A stretch of DNA of 64,000 bases from Leptoclinus maculatus (GCA_032191485.1 JAVDOI010000120.1:414028-478027), one strand, 5' to 3'. Positions 11,000 through 21,356 are shown, counted from the first letter of the stretch. Notes: generated by a model not told the origin, from the sequence alone. Translations and numbers: made by a program.

Positions 11000-11420
11000 T
11001 CTATTTAGCAGCTCGCCCCGGCGGGATTTAGGAGAATAACTGGATGTGTGGCACAGTTGGACACGGGCTGAGGAGGTCCCGGGGTTCCTCGTAGCAGCTG
11101 TAAGCGAGGAATAGGATTTACTGTGAGCTCGCCAAGTGGTATGAAGCTGATGGAGAGAGGAGGAGAGAGGAGGATCTGTTGGTGGTGGTGGTGGTGGGAG
11201 GGGATCCCTAACAGCAGATTGGGATTTACAAGAGGGGAGGCAGGCTGCGTGGCAGGGGGGGGTGAGGCAAGGGTGAGCCCTGGTGAGTGTTGTCCCTCCA
11301 CTCCCAGCTAATGGCAAAGTAAATTAGGCGGTCCATCTGTCAGGGCTGCTTACTGTGCCGCTCGCTGCCTAATCTCAGCAGGGTTTTTCACGGGAGATTT
11401 GGAGAAGAGATTTGGAGAAA
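11000..11420. promoter_or_regulatory. candidate regulatory block in morn4 intron 1
   Basis: This is a non-repetitive, high-complexity stretch around a short G-rich triplet run. It includes CTAATGGCAAAGTAAATTAG and a GCTCGCTGCCTAATCTCAGC block. The composition is unlike the neighbouring decayed repeats. It is only a candidate for conservation. Confidence 0.2.
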
Positions 11421-11485
11421 CTAAATCAGGAGCTCTGCATTCCTTTTTTTAAAGTCTGACCTCCCTCTGAAGCATCCTGCATCCA

Positions 11486-11507
11486 TGTGTGTGTGTGTGT
11501 GTGTGTG
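11486..11507. repeat. (GT)n microsatellite
   Basis: A 22-bp GT run. Confidence 0.9.
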
Positions 11508-11606
11508 CGTGTAAGTCCATTAAGTATATAGGGGTAAAGAAGAGGGCCAAACAGGGGCTTAAATCCAACTCTTCAGCCTGCGGGAGACCCCTGACGAGCG
11601 ACTGAG

Positions 11607-11607
<1 letters not shown>

Positions 11608-11637
<30 letters not shown>
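11608..11637. repeat. 30-base C homopolymer
   Basis: An uninterrupted run of 30 C. It makes open frames such as 11559-11747 (minus) look like polyglycine proteins, which they are not. Confidence 0.95.
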
Positions 11638-11638
<1 letters not shown>

Positions 11639-11879
11639 AGGCGGAGATTTCACGCATTAGCCGATGAAATATGACCAAATCTGTGGAGCCGTCGTCTCGG
11701 CCACAAGCACCACAAACAGCGTCTTCCTTCAAGTGAAAGAGGAGCATCCAAGTATGAATGGTGCTATTGAAAATGGCAAAGTGGCAAAAAGTGAAAGCTA
11801 ACAGTTTACTTTCTTTTACTGAGTGGGACGGAGAGGGAGGGGGAGGGGGGGGGGGGCAGGATTTGCTCCCTCCAGACTC

Positions 11880-12170
11880 TAATCTGTCACTCAGCTTTGT
11901 TACGCCTCTCCTCCATCTCGTGTCGGGTCGCGGTCTCCGGCTAATTACGGTTTTAGCTGAATTTGTCCGGCTTTTATGTCAATCAATAGCGGTAATGCAT
12001 CGATGTTAACTGACTGTGCGGGGCGCAGTACAGTAGTAAATGGCTTGTGCATGTACCCGGCCTACTTCCTGTAACCCGATAGCCCAGCAGGGCCCGTCTT
12101 CAACCGGCGCTCGGCTCAATTATTCATGTGACACCGTAGACCTCTGGCCGACGCACCGCTGCATGTTTGT
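11880..12170. promoter_or_regulatory. candidate regulatory block in morn4 intron 1
   Basis: A complex, repeat-free stretch with homeodomain-like and Pbx/Hox-like cores (GGCTAATTACGG, TCAATCAATAGCGG, CAATTATTCATGTGA). Such a concentration of AT-rich cores in otherwise GC-balanced DNA is typical of conserved noncoding elements, but conservation cannot be judged from one sequence. Confidence 0.25.
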
Positions 12171-12243
12171 GTGCAAACAGCTCCTCTCTGCACGCATGGA
12201 CGCAACGCACCACACACTTTAGTCTGTGTTCATCACAACACCG

Positions 12244-12272
<29 letters not shown>
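12244..12272. repeat. (AC)n microsatellite
   Basis: A 29-bp AC run. Confidence 0.9.
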
Positions 12273-12275
<3 letters not shown>

Positions 12276-14009
12276 ACACGTTACAGAGCAAAGTCAGCTG
12301 TGTTAATTGAACTCAAAGTGCTAAAATCAACAGAAAGTGTGAAACGCACACGTTTTAGAAAAATGCCGGAGGGAAAAAAAGTGCAATAAAATATATTGAA
12401 AGGAGAACTTTATCTCTGTTTATACGTTGAACTGTACAAGGTGAGAGTTATTAAAGAGTTGTTAACAGCATGGGGGGAAACATGAGTAATCTCTAGATAC
12501 AGTCTAAACGTTCTCACGGTACAAACTGACATATTTTAAGATTACAACTAGAAATAAAATGTTCAAGATGCAACACTTCTTGAACTCACTGCCTTTTTTC
12601 GGTAAAGAACGGTGCGTGAGATAATACGAAATAAAAAGAGTAAGTTTACTGTGAGTTGAGGACATTTTAACAACCTCAGCTTTCAATCATAACACGTGAT
12701 CTTCATCAGCAGATGGAACTGTATTTGTTGAAACTTCAGGGACTTATCGTCCGTGTTGGTTTACCAATTAGGTGAAGCTCGTGTCAATTTCACATTCTAG
12801 ACATACTTATGTGTTATAATCTGCCCATCGCGCTGTATAATTACAGTTGTAAGCACTCATACATATTCATAATGCTTTACATCATTATAAAGCATTTCAT
12901 AATGACTTATAAGGTCACTTATTATAATACTTTAACACACAATGTTAAATGTATTTTATTATTTACTTAAAGCAAAACTAAAAAGTCAGCGAGTGACCAG
13001 CTGAAATATGATGATGCTTCACATATAACACATTAATAAAATCGTTACAATATGTTATGATTGTTGTTATAAAGCATTATGGATACGTGTGGGAGCTTGT
13101 CGGTATAATGGTACGGTGCTTTAAGCAGATTATATCGCATTACAAATATGTTTATAACGGAATGCGGACGTGGCCGTCATCAAAGAAAGGCTGACGAAGA
13201 TCATGTGATGTGATCGAAAGCTCCAGAACCGCAACTAAAATCTTTGAAAGGAGTGTTTAGAACTCCGTGACACGGGATCGAGTTCATCATGTGATCACGA
13301 TTAAAAGCTCCAGAACAAATGAACCCTTCAGGAGAGGAATATGTGTATTTCATATTCATCTACAAGATGTTTTTCTTTATTTCAAATATATGAATAAATG
13401 TGACAAAAAAATTTGAACAACGCCAAGAAATCCTGGCAGTCTATATGTATTAGTGGACTAACTTCTCCAGTCGTGACTTAGAAACGTCTGTGCTAAAAAG
13501 GCATTTTTAAACACTGCTGTGCACTGAAGCCCGAGCTCATCGGAGCATCCTAGACAAACCAGTTTAGCAGTTTTGTGCTCACCGTGCAGAGACCATATGT
13601 GCCTCCCCGCAGTCTAACGCCTGCTTTGGTGCCAACTTTTGTTCTTTGTTTAACCTTGCCCTATAGGTTGTCTCTGTGTTTTTGTCAAACTGCAAATACT
13701 GGTTTAGGTAGTGTGATATCCTGTCTCAGCGGGCTCGCTGGCACCAGATGGTCTGTGTGTGCATGTGTGTACATTTTTCCTCTGGTTACTGACTTCAGTT
13801 TGACACCTTTTATCAGTTCTTTTTTCGCTTGTTAGATGCAATCTGTGCGATTTCAGGTTCGTTTAGTTTTGTGACTGACGGTACGCCCAACTTTCCTCCT
13901 GACCCTCTATTCTGACATGAAATCCCTCAAAAGATGAGACCTTTCTTTCCGCACATTTCAGCACAATTTATCTGGATGTCCAATTAGTTTTGATGGCAAA
14001 TGTAGTCGG

Positions 14010-14190
14010 TTTTGTCCCGCCCCTCGAGGGCATCCTGGCCAATCATAGCGTAGCATCGTCCTGCATCAAGCAGGGGCCGACAACTATCCGTCTCTGCTCC
14101 ATAGACTCTCATGCAATCGTTTCAGAGTTTCTTCATTTTCATGGTTAAACGTTGTGTAATAGTGATGCTATAGGGAAACGTGTCCACACA
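14010..14190 (+). repeat. dispersed repeat family B, copy 1
   Basis: Shares GTCCCGCCCC, CTGGCCAATCATAGC-TAGC, a GGGCCGACAAC-type segment and TTTAAACGTTGTGTAA-like sequence with 60025-60195, in the same order and orientation. It has no coding capacity. Confidence 0.75.
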
Positions 14191-14284
14191 ATGATTCGTA
14201 TGAAATCTTATCAAAAGTTACTCCTCATTTTTTTGGTCGTTTTCCAGCAACAAGTGACAATTTCTGCGCAGCATACAGTCCTTT

Positions 14285-14720
14285 CACAATAAACTTCCGT
14301 TTTCACAGGAAACAACTCAGTTAGGTTTAAGCAACAAAACTACTTAGTTAGTTTTCGGAAAAAAAGATGGTTGTTTGGCTTAAATATAAACACGGAAGTG
14401 CCGTTAATGAAGTACGCAAGTTATGTGACAAATCAACACTGACTTCTCGTTTCACACGGGGAGCGAACAGCGGTTTCCTGGGGGAAAGATCGCTGTTTGT
14501 TGGATATACTCTAAATATATCCAACAAACAGCGATCTTTGGCGGTTAACCTTGCCATGAGACAACCACTTCCAACAGGCAGGAGTTGCTGGTCTACTGCT
14601 GCCTCAATCGGTTAACTTGTTTGTGTTGTTGTGTCAATTTGGTGAATCCGAACTAACCAAAGTCACACAATAACACAAACAAACTAACTGATGGAGGCAG
14701 CGGTAAACCAACGACTCCTG
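14285..14720. repeat. dispersed repeat family C, copy 2, with foldback arms
   Basis: The first part parallels 9165-9395 (AACAAAACTACTTAGTTAG, then TTTCCTGGGGGAAAGATCGC). It then turns back on itself twice. A perfect 24-bp inverted repeat lies at 14485-14508 and 14516-14539, and an imperfect arm pair of about 65 bp at 14579-14643 and 14655-14720. This is a foldback structure not seen in the first copy. Confidence 0.7.
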
Positions 14721-14847
14721 TGTTCTGAGAGGTAAAATCACTGTTTGTCAAAGGAGTCTTGTGGCTTTGAAGAGAGGTAACTGCTTCAGTCTGCTGTCTC
14801 AAGGCAAAGTAGAGCGGTGAAAATATGATATATATATATATATATAT

Positions 14848-15672
14848 TAGTGCTGGGCAAGTTAACGCGTTATTATCGCGTTAACGCATTAATTAATTAA
14901 CACTGACAATTATTTTATCGCGCGTTAACGCAGTTTTTTTTTATTATTAAGCGGACATTTTTAACACAAGAACCGGGCAGCGAGCGGTGAACAGCTGTTT
15001 GTGTGGCGTCTCTTCCGTCTCTTCCTGTTTCCTTCACCTACATTCCCCTGGGTCCTAAGTCCCTCCCTGTTCAGCTTCTTATCACCCTCTATGTACCAAC
15101 GTACATTTATAACAAATACCACACATATTACGGTAATCAGCGTTGCATATGTGTCTGAACAAAATAAACAAAAAAAGCAAAAAATAAATGATTAATTTAA
15201 ATAATTTTTTTTTAGTTTTTAAAGTGTTTTTGTTTGTAATATGTATAATAAGCATATCATTTAGTTATCGCTACTGAGAATTTAACACACATTAAAAAAA
15301 AAAGAAAAAAACATGACGTAGATAGGTTTGCAGTTTTCAAGGTGTGTATTTCAAATTGCATCTCTTACACATGAAGATAACGTTGTGAACACCGGCTGAA
15401 TATCTATTATCAGAATCATTATAACTGTGTTATAACTGCTACTGTGTAAAGGGAATACTGCTGTTAAAAATAACCTTATTTGTTTAAAGTGTTTGCAAAC
15501 CAAATATTATTGCACTTTTGTTCATATAGCAGTACTTTTAAAATAAAAGTGCGCAATACACTACTTTTGAATTAATTATTGAATTTTGCAGATAACAATG
15601 CCATTAATCGCGATCAATCGGAAAAAAATCATGCGATTAATCGCGATTAAAAATTGTAATCGTTGCCCAGCA

Positions 15673-15675
<3 letters not shown>
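14848..15675. mobile_element. complete non-autonomous hAT-like element in a TA microsatellite
   Basis: The ends are perfect 13-bp inverted repeats (TAGTGCTGGGCAA at 14848 and its complement ending at 15675). Inside each end are degenerate GTTAACGCG/ATTAATCGCGATTAA subterminal repeats. Both flanks are (TA)n, so an 8-bp ATATATAT target duplication, the hAT length, is compatible but cannot be proven. The 828-bp interior is AT-rich. The open frame at 15001-15195 shows no transposase motif. It sits in morn4 intron 1. Confidence 0.8.
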
Positions 15676-15707
<32 letters not shown>

Positions 15708-16115
15708 TTAAACTGACATTGATTCTTTGAGGAGTCTAAAATACGTCCTCAGCAGTACATCACTCTGCTCCCGTGCTGGTTCTCCTGTCTGTTTCTATAA
15801 TCTACTGTAGTAGAACCCTGACTGTGGAGAAGAACCTCAGACTAACACACTTCATAACATCTGAACTATCCCTTTAATAACAGAAATAGTCTAGAACTGA
15901 CTTCTGTCCGTACAGCCGAGCACGTACTCAAAGAAATGCCACTGCTTCTGTGATTATACTTGCTTACACTTACTTATTACATAAATCTAACACAAGTTAG
16001 ATTCACTTTACCTTTTAAAGTGCATTATTGTCTCAATCACATTATTGCAACACTGCTGCTCTGCATGCAAATGTGGCCGGTTATGGACGAGTGAGAGTGA
16101 GCGGGTCAGCCTTGC

Positions 16116-16182
16116 CTTCTTTCCATTCGCCGTGGTACTCCTCGCCGTTGGAGTAGCTGAAGGAACCTCGTGTCAGGGTCAT
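16116..16182 (-). CDS. morn4: morn4 coding exon 1 (start codon, residues 1-22)
   Basis: Reading leftwards from the ATG at 16182-16180 gives MTLTRGSFSYSNGEEYHGEW then KE, the characteristic MORN4 N-terminus, ending with the first base of a Gly codon. The first MORN repeat starts at Y16 (YHGEWKEG). No GT donor exists at the required place. The exon ends GAAAGAAG and the intron begins GCAAGG, which fits the GC-donor consensus (AG then GCAAGT). The G joins GT of exon 2 to make Gly23. Five bases upstream of the ATG is CAGCAG, preceded by a T-rich stretch, so the exon probably starts at 16187 and is preceded by a 5' UTR intron. The ATG is the only plausible start, because the protein matches the family from its first residue. 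Confidence 0.88.
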
Positions 16183-16245
16183 GGGTCCTGCTGCTGGCAC
16201 ACACGACAACACAAAAGACCCATCATCAACAGCGGGAGTTATTGT

Positions 16246-16269
16246 GACACACACACACACACACACACA
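16246..16269. repeat. (AC)n microsatellite upstream of morn4 exon 1
   Basis: A 24-bp AC run about 60 nt upstream of the morn4 start codon. Confidence 0.9.
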
Positions 16270-16392
16270 GTTTGTATAGTAATGTGTCCACCTTTCAATC
16301 CATCATAGGTTAAGTGCTACTTTTTGACCTCTGCAGGGTGTTTTGCAGCACAAATCGTGCCCAGATTATGCAGCGAGCCACGGAAACTACAA

Positions 16393-16425
16393 CCCCCCCC
16401 CCCACACACACACACACACACACAC
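16393..16425. repeat. C-tract plus (AC)n
   Basis: Eleven C followed by about eleven AC units, a compound simple repeat. Confidence 0.9.
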
Positions 16426-16640
16426 TGCACAACCTCCTGGGAAGTCAAGATACAGTTTGTGACTAAAAGCATGTGGACACCCCGAATTAATGCCCTCATG
16501 CGATTGTGGAACATCTCAGTCCAAATCCATGGGCCTTTAACAGCCTCCACAGTTCTGGTTTCAGGCTTTCCACATGATGTTGGAACCTGGCTGCAGAGAT
16601 TTGATCCCATTCAGCCACAGGAGCACCATTGAGGTCCAAC

Positions 16641-17125
16641 CATAGACTGTATGTGAGAAGTGGACGTAGTCGTCGTGACGTCACCCAGTGGTTTGTGGAC
16701 TGCATTGAGCCTTGAGTTATGCATTTTGTCCGTCGCCATCTTGGATTTTTGCAACCAGTGAGCGGAAGTTACCATATTTGGACTGAGGAGGAGTGACCTA
16801 GAGACGCAGTATACGAGACCTGTCAATCACAGTAAGCCCCGCCCTAAAGCATACCCTGCTTTATGGTCTGTTTGACTCTAAATGGACCATAATGTACTAA
16901 ATGAACATCATGCTGTATTGAAGAAGACTTGAAACTAGAGATTGAGACCATAAACTCATGTTTACAATGTTTACTGAGGTAATAAATCAAGAGAGAAGTA
17001 GAGTCATTTTTTATAGACTTCTATAGAACCAGAGGAGTCGCCCCCTGGTGGACACTAGAGAGAATGCAGGTTTAAGACACTTCAGCATTGACTTCACTTT
17101 TCAGAACCGGAGGTTGCCGTCTGGG
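16641..17125 (-). repeat. dispersed repeat family A, longest copy
   Basis: The longest of four related copies, about 485 bp. It starts CATAGACTGTAT, continues GTGACGTCACCCAGTGGTTT, and ends near CAGAACCGGAGGTT. Its 3' half matches copy 1 (2168-2456) almost base for base in reverse complement, implying recent spread. No reading frame or obvious terminal inverted repeat is seen. Confidence 0.85.
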
Positions 17126-18266
17126 TCCAACACTGATGTTTATCTGGCTCACAGTTGAAAACAGTCAGAAATGCATGTGAATATTGAAAGCTTTCTGGTT
17201 TCCGTTAGTAGTTTGAGTTGTCTTTACCAATTGACCAATTGCTTTTAAAAAGACTAAAAAAGACATTTAAATTGAGTATAAAAACGTTGTGAAGGAATCT
17301 GGGTGTAGACGTCGTCTCTCAACCGCAACTCCATTCTCGTGTCTCAAGTTGATAATCGGACTCTAAACAATGATCGGTGCACAGAAGAGGAAGCCTTGAC
17401 CCGGATATCCGCTGGCTACAACAGAACCCCAAAAGCTCTTAAACACCAAACATGGATTTTCTTCTTAATAGGAAATGTATACAAACAGATTTTGTGGGTT
17501 CTTATGAATGCTTGCACACCGGAACATCAACGCGGAGGAAAAAATATTCGGACGGACCTCGATTTTAAGGTTCCACATGCGGAAACACTTGTAGGACTCT
17601 GTTATTATTATTTTCCGGCAGTACTGGAATCTGCCATTACAAGGAACTAATGTGATAACAATTGAAATAAGACAATGGCTTTTCCTGAAACCGTCGCAGC
17701 TGTTTTGATGCAACCTTGAAGCACGTGTTGCCGTTTCTTTCTGAATATCAGTGAATCACCTGCCACATAAATGCGGGTTTCCACGTTTTGTCCGTAAATT
17801 GTAGATAAGTAAAACAGATAAGTGTTAAACACGGCTTCACTTCGGGATCCCGGGCCATGTGACATTGGCAACACACTGGCAAAACAGATGTGTTTTTATT
17901 CATTTAAGGCTTCTTATTTGTCTGGCACTTTAAATTTCCATTTTTTTGTTTTTTTCGTCATTTGTTCACCCAGCTGTGTTTTGCTGTGGTTCTCTTAAAG
18001 GGCCATCCTTCTCCTTTCTATTGTCCTCAGAATGAGCTCACACACAAGCCGCCGCCGACAGGAGCATCACACACACATTTAGGCTTCACAGCGCGAGAGG
18101 AAACATCTGAAGCCCGTTCATCAGGCTGCGTAATTGCACCCCCAAAGAAAATTCCATCAGGCGCGCTGTCATAAGAAACGGGAGGAGGAGTGTGTATCCC
18201 TCCATCTAATGTTGCCACAGTAACGGCGCCCTTATCCCTTTCATCCTGCCGGCATGACGCTGTCAG

Positions 18267-18273
<7 letters not shown>

Positions 18274-18304
<31 letters not shown>
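18274..18304. repeat. (CA)n microsatellite
   Basis: A 31-bp run directly after an alternating GCGCGCGC tract, giving a combined stretch with Z-DNA-forming potential near the putative morn4 promoter. Confidence 0.9.
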
Positions 18305-18306
<2 letters not shown>

Positions 18307-18339
18307 GAGCTCCCTAGAGAAATAGAATAAACGGTTTAC

Positions 18340-18640
18340 CTGTTTTTATTAAAGAGCAACTCCTTTTTCTCTACATCACTGAAAAACAACGCGGAGGATT
18401 TCTGCTCCTCTCAGCGACAATTTCGCCTTCCTTCCCCCCCCCCGTGCAGCTCGCTGGTTCCCCGGCAGAGCTGCCTCAGCGTCTCCACAAGGTGCCGCGC
18501 GCTGAGTGGCCGCCGTTCCTGCCACCTCGACTCAAGGCGTCCTCCTATTGGCTGCCCCCTTCTCCTGGTTGTCCAGCCCTCCGCGGGAGACATCTTTGCC
18601 GAGGGCAACGGGTTCAACGACTTAATTAGCCGGAGTGCTC
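18340..18640 (-). promoter_or_regulatory. morn4: putative morn4 promoter and 5' UTR exon
   Basis: This is a locally GC-rich, CpG-containing stretch. On the minus strand an inverted CCAAT box (CAGCCAATAGG, about 18544-18554) is followed within about 215 nt by a donor-like AAAACAG then GTAAACC (intron starting at 18339). A candidate acceptor just 5 nt before the morn4 ATG would receive it. The arrangement fits a short noncoding first exon and a TATA-less housekeeping promoter. Nothing in the sequence proves transcription. A start elsewhere in 18.3-18.7 kb is equally possible. Confidence 0.35.
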
Positions 18641-18699
18641 GCTCCGTTGAAAGCGTTTGCCCTTGCCGTGTTTTTATTTTTTTATTTTGTTTTATGCCT

Positions 18700-21170
18700 T
18701 TTGCACACCTCACGTCTCTGTAGGATTATAAAAACGACAGCGAGGTTCCTCTTAACGACACCGAGTCGTTTCATGTTTCAATTTGGTGATTAGACCCGCG
18801 TTTTGGCGAGTTTTTATGGAACTTGATTTATTGATCTGCCTGTGCGCTCAAACAGCTGCACTGAGGTGGTGAGGGTTTGTTAAATGAAGTGATGTGGAAG
18901 AAGCCAATAATTCAGTCAAAATGAATCAAGGTGACCCAAATTAAATAAATCCGCCCTAATTTAGTTTCTCAAGGGGGAAAAACAGGAGTAAGACTCCCAA
19001 CTAGTTTGGATCATTAATAAGCCAGAACCAACTTTGAACTTAATGTTAATCATCTTTTTATCAATAACAGGTGTAATTCAAATTAAATGAGGAAGCCAAT
19101 GAGATCTCAGAATCACACTATCTCGATATCAAGTCTTCTTCAATGCAGCACGATGTAGAGTCAAATAGACCATAAAGCAGGGGATGCTTTAGGGCGGGGC
19201 TACTGTGATTGACAGGTCGCTGTCGCTATCCGTCACATTCCAAATATGCTAATTTCTGTTTATCGGTTGCAAAAAAATCAACATGGCGACAGCCGTAATC
19301 CAAGTTGGCTGTTTTCAGACACCGTTCGTAAAATGAAAACCAGACTATTACCGACAGACTGCATTCCTGCCCCGTGTGAAACGAGAGCTCACTGTGGATG
19401 TATTCGTATTCAATTACCCAAACCACAATCTTTTCCTAAACCTAACCACGTAGTTATGCTGCCTAAATCTCACTATTTATTTTTCAAATTGTACCTAAAC
19501 CTAACGTTGTTTGTTTGGTTTAAAGAAGTTTAAAAAGTTGTTTTTTGTGAAGACAGACATTTATTTTGAAAAGACTGTATAACTGTAACAAGTTGAAATT
19601 GACAGGTGTTGCTGAACCGTCTGAGAATACGTTGTTATATTTTATGTAGCATAAGTATTATTTATTACTGACTTTACACATGAAACATCTCAATCTGGCT
19701 CAATCTACCATTTAACCTTTTAGAGCAATGGGAGATTTTCAAAGTGCCTGTTAGAATTATTCACATGGGCTCTTTCTCTACTCATTGTTGGAGCCCCCCC
19801 CCCCCCGCCCCCCCCCCCCCTCTGGGCTCCAGCGCACCCTCACTGCCTGCACTGTCTATTTACGCCCCTGAAGCAGACACGGAGGTATAGCTTCATGCAG
19901 AGTCACATCAAAGAGAACATCAGCTGCTTTATATTGTTTTTTAAGAAACTAAATATATTTTCATTGTTGAATAAATTTGCCGATAATAAACTTGAGGTCA
20001 GTTTAAACTCGATTAGGAGCAGTTTTTTTAAAGAGGGCATGATTTTTCATTTTGTTTTCCGATGTTGTTTATGATGTTGATGTGTGTTCTCTGTGCTGTT
20101 TTGCATCTTTTCCTGTCAACTTGAGTGTATTTGTATATATTTGTAAGGTCATGCTGTGGTCAGTGCTTTGGGCCATGATACGTACTTCCTATTAAACAAA
20201 ATGAAGTTTTGACTTCTGTCTGCCCATTTGGACAAAGGCGGGTCCATGACTACATCTGAGGACACTGACGTGGTTTTAGCAGAGTTTAGAAACGTCCACA
20301 TTTTTATGCTGACTCCTTTAAGACCCAGTCGTTGTGAGTGTTTCTTCACCTCAATATATAAATAAGGTATATACGGTATATAAGGTATATAAGGTATAAG
20401 GTATAGCAGCATTGAGAAGCTGCTGAAAAAGCATTTGGATGTAATTTCCCAAATAATGTCCCATGTTCTTTCCTGTCGTTTCCGACTACTAAAGGCAGTT
20501 GTGGGACAGTTTTTTAGTCATGTTGTGTTTATAAGAGTTCTTGATTCTTATTGACATTTTTGGGAAAAATAAAATAAAAATAAAATAATTCTTCTACAAC
20601 AATTAAGAAATGAAGTATGAAAGATGCAAATTACATTTTCTTTTCTCATGACTCATGCCATCAGTATTTATGAAATCATAATATCTTAATATAGTGTTTT
20701 AAACATTGTCCGTTATGGCAAATCCTGTACTCGAGATGCATTATGGGTTGAGATAGCCGAATAGTTGAGCGTTTATTAATTTGCTTAATACGACTCAGTA
20801 ATGAAAAGCAACATAATCCATTAAAAGAGAACTTGTAGTAATCCTTTAATTGGCTAAATGAGACTATTAGTGCGCATGAATATTAGTGATGAGGCTGGTT
20901 GAATTGACGGGTTCCTGGTAAAGACGCACCGTGAGCCTCACGTGCACATTATGGGCATGTTTCGGACAGTCGCGGTCTGTTTACAGTCGCTTCAAAGATC
21001 TGTAGGCTCTTTGGTTTTTGTAAAATGAAATACTCGGGCAGTTTATGATAACAGTGCCTCTTTGTATACAAAGTCTTTAGAATCTAGGCTTCAGTTTATT
21101 TACTGCCGCGGTTTAGAGGTGCCCTGTAACATATCTGTTAATTTAAACAATGCAGCGTCTTCATGCGCAT
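18700..21170. other. intergenic region between morn4 and lcor
   Basis: No exon is supported. It contains a fragment of repeat family A (19120-19292), a family C fragment (about 19430-19560), a C-rich tract interrupted by one G (19795-19820), and short GGTATATAA-type tandem repeats at 20368-20406. The stretch 20790-20960 is orderly, non-repetitive and near the lcor promoter. Confidence 0.6.
19120..19292 (+). repeat. dispersed repeat family A, partial copy 3
   Basis: Carries the ATCAAGTCTTCTTCAATGCA, AGACCATAAAGCAGGGGATG and TGATTGACAGGTCGC landmarks, with an internal deletion of the TTCATTTAGTACATTATGG segment present in copy 1. Confidence 0.75.
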
Positions 21171-21333
21171 TTAAAATCCCCGGCACAGCCGCGCGCCCTT
21201 TGACACACATAGCTTTAAGCCATGGCACATTTGGAGCACAGGCGCCATGTGCTGCACCCTATACAACATTAAAGCAGACAAACGTCCCAATAAACGACCA
21301 ATGACAGTACATGCTCGCGCGGAGATGCTGGGA

Positions 21334-21356
21334 GGGGGGGGGGGGGGGGGGGGGGG
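21334..21356. repeat. 23-base G homopolymer in the lcor promoter
   Basis: An uninterrupted G run on the coding strand, followed by GGAGGAGGAGGATGAG and more G clusters. It has strong G-quadruplex potential about 205 nt upstream of the lcor start codon. Confidence 0.95.

Larger units (their letters stand above)
7118..16115 (-). other. morn4: morn4 intron 1 (GC-AG, about 9.0 kb)
   Basis: This intron is bounded by a GC donor at 16115-16114 and an AG acceptor at 7119-7118. It contains a TA-rich region near 7.4-7.5 kb, a SINE (8.7-8.9 kb), three dispersed repeats, a LINE-tail-like sequence, a 30-C tract (11608-11637), two unusually ordered segments that look like candidate regulatory elements (11.0-11.4 and 11.88-12.17 kb), a foldback repeat (14.28-14.72 kb) and a complete hAT-like element (14848-15675). 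No other gene is seen. Confidence 0.8.
2957..16187 (-). other. morn4: morn4 gene, coding region of the whole gene model (four coding exons)
   Basis: Joining 16182-16116, 7117-7003, 4525-4416 and 3117-2957 on the minus strand gives 453 nt, that is 150 codons plus a TGA stop, with every junction in frame. The predicted protein has four MORN repeats beginning at Y16, Y39, Y62 and F85, an exact 23-residue period, followed by a C-terminal tail from E117. Human MORN4 is about 146 residues, so this is full length. In the family, MORN4 (the retinophilin homologue) binds the tail of class III myosins and concentrates at the tips of actin protrusions such as stereocilia and filopodia. That role is family knowledge, not read from this sequence. 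The exons, phases and repeats are seen directly. A 5' UTR exon is probable upstream, because an acceptor-like site lies 5 nt before the ATG. Confidence 0.9.
16188..18339 (-). other. morn4: putative morn4 5' UTR intron
   Basis: No coding sequence is recognised. The stretch holds (AC)n runs, a C-tract followed by (AC)n at 16393-16425, a near-complete copy of a dispersed fish repeat (16641-17125), and an unclassified segment at 17.2-17.9 kb with a 103-codon open frame that resembles no family I know. At 18.0-18.25 kb is an orderly, moderately GC-rich block next to the promoter. The intron depends on the proposed noncoding first exon. Confidence 0.35.

Noticed and set aside
16045..16308. Plus-strand frame over morn4 exon 1
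   Set aside because: Antisense shadow of the real exon, extended by an AC run.
17339..17650. 103-codon plus-strand frame in the putative morn4 5' UTR intron
   Set aside because: No known motif, and it sits in repeat-like sequence with an overlapping minus-strand frame.
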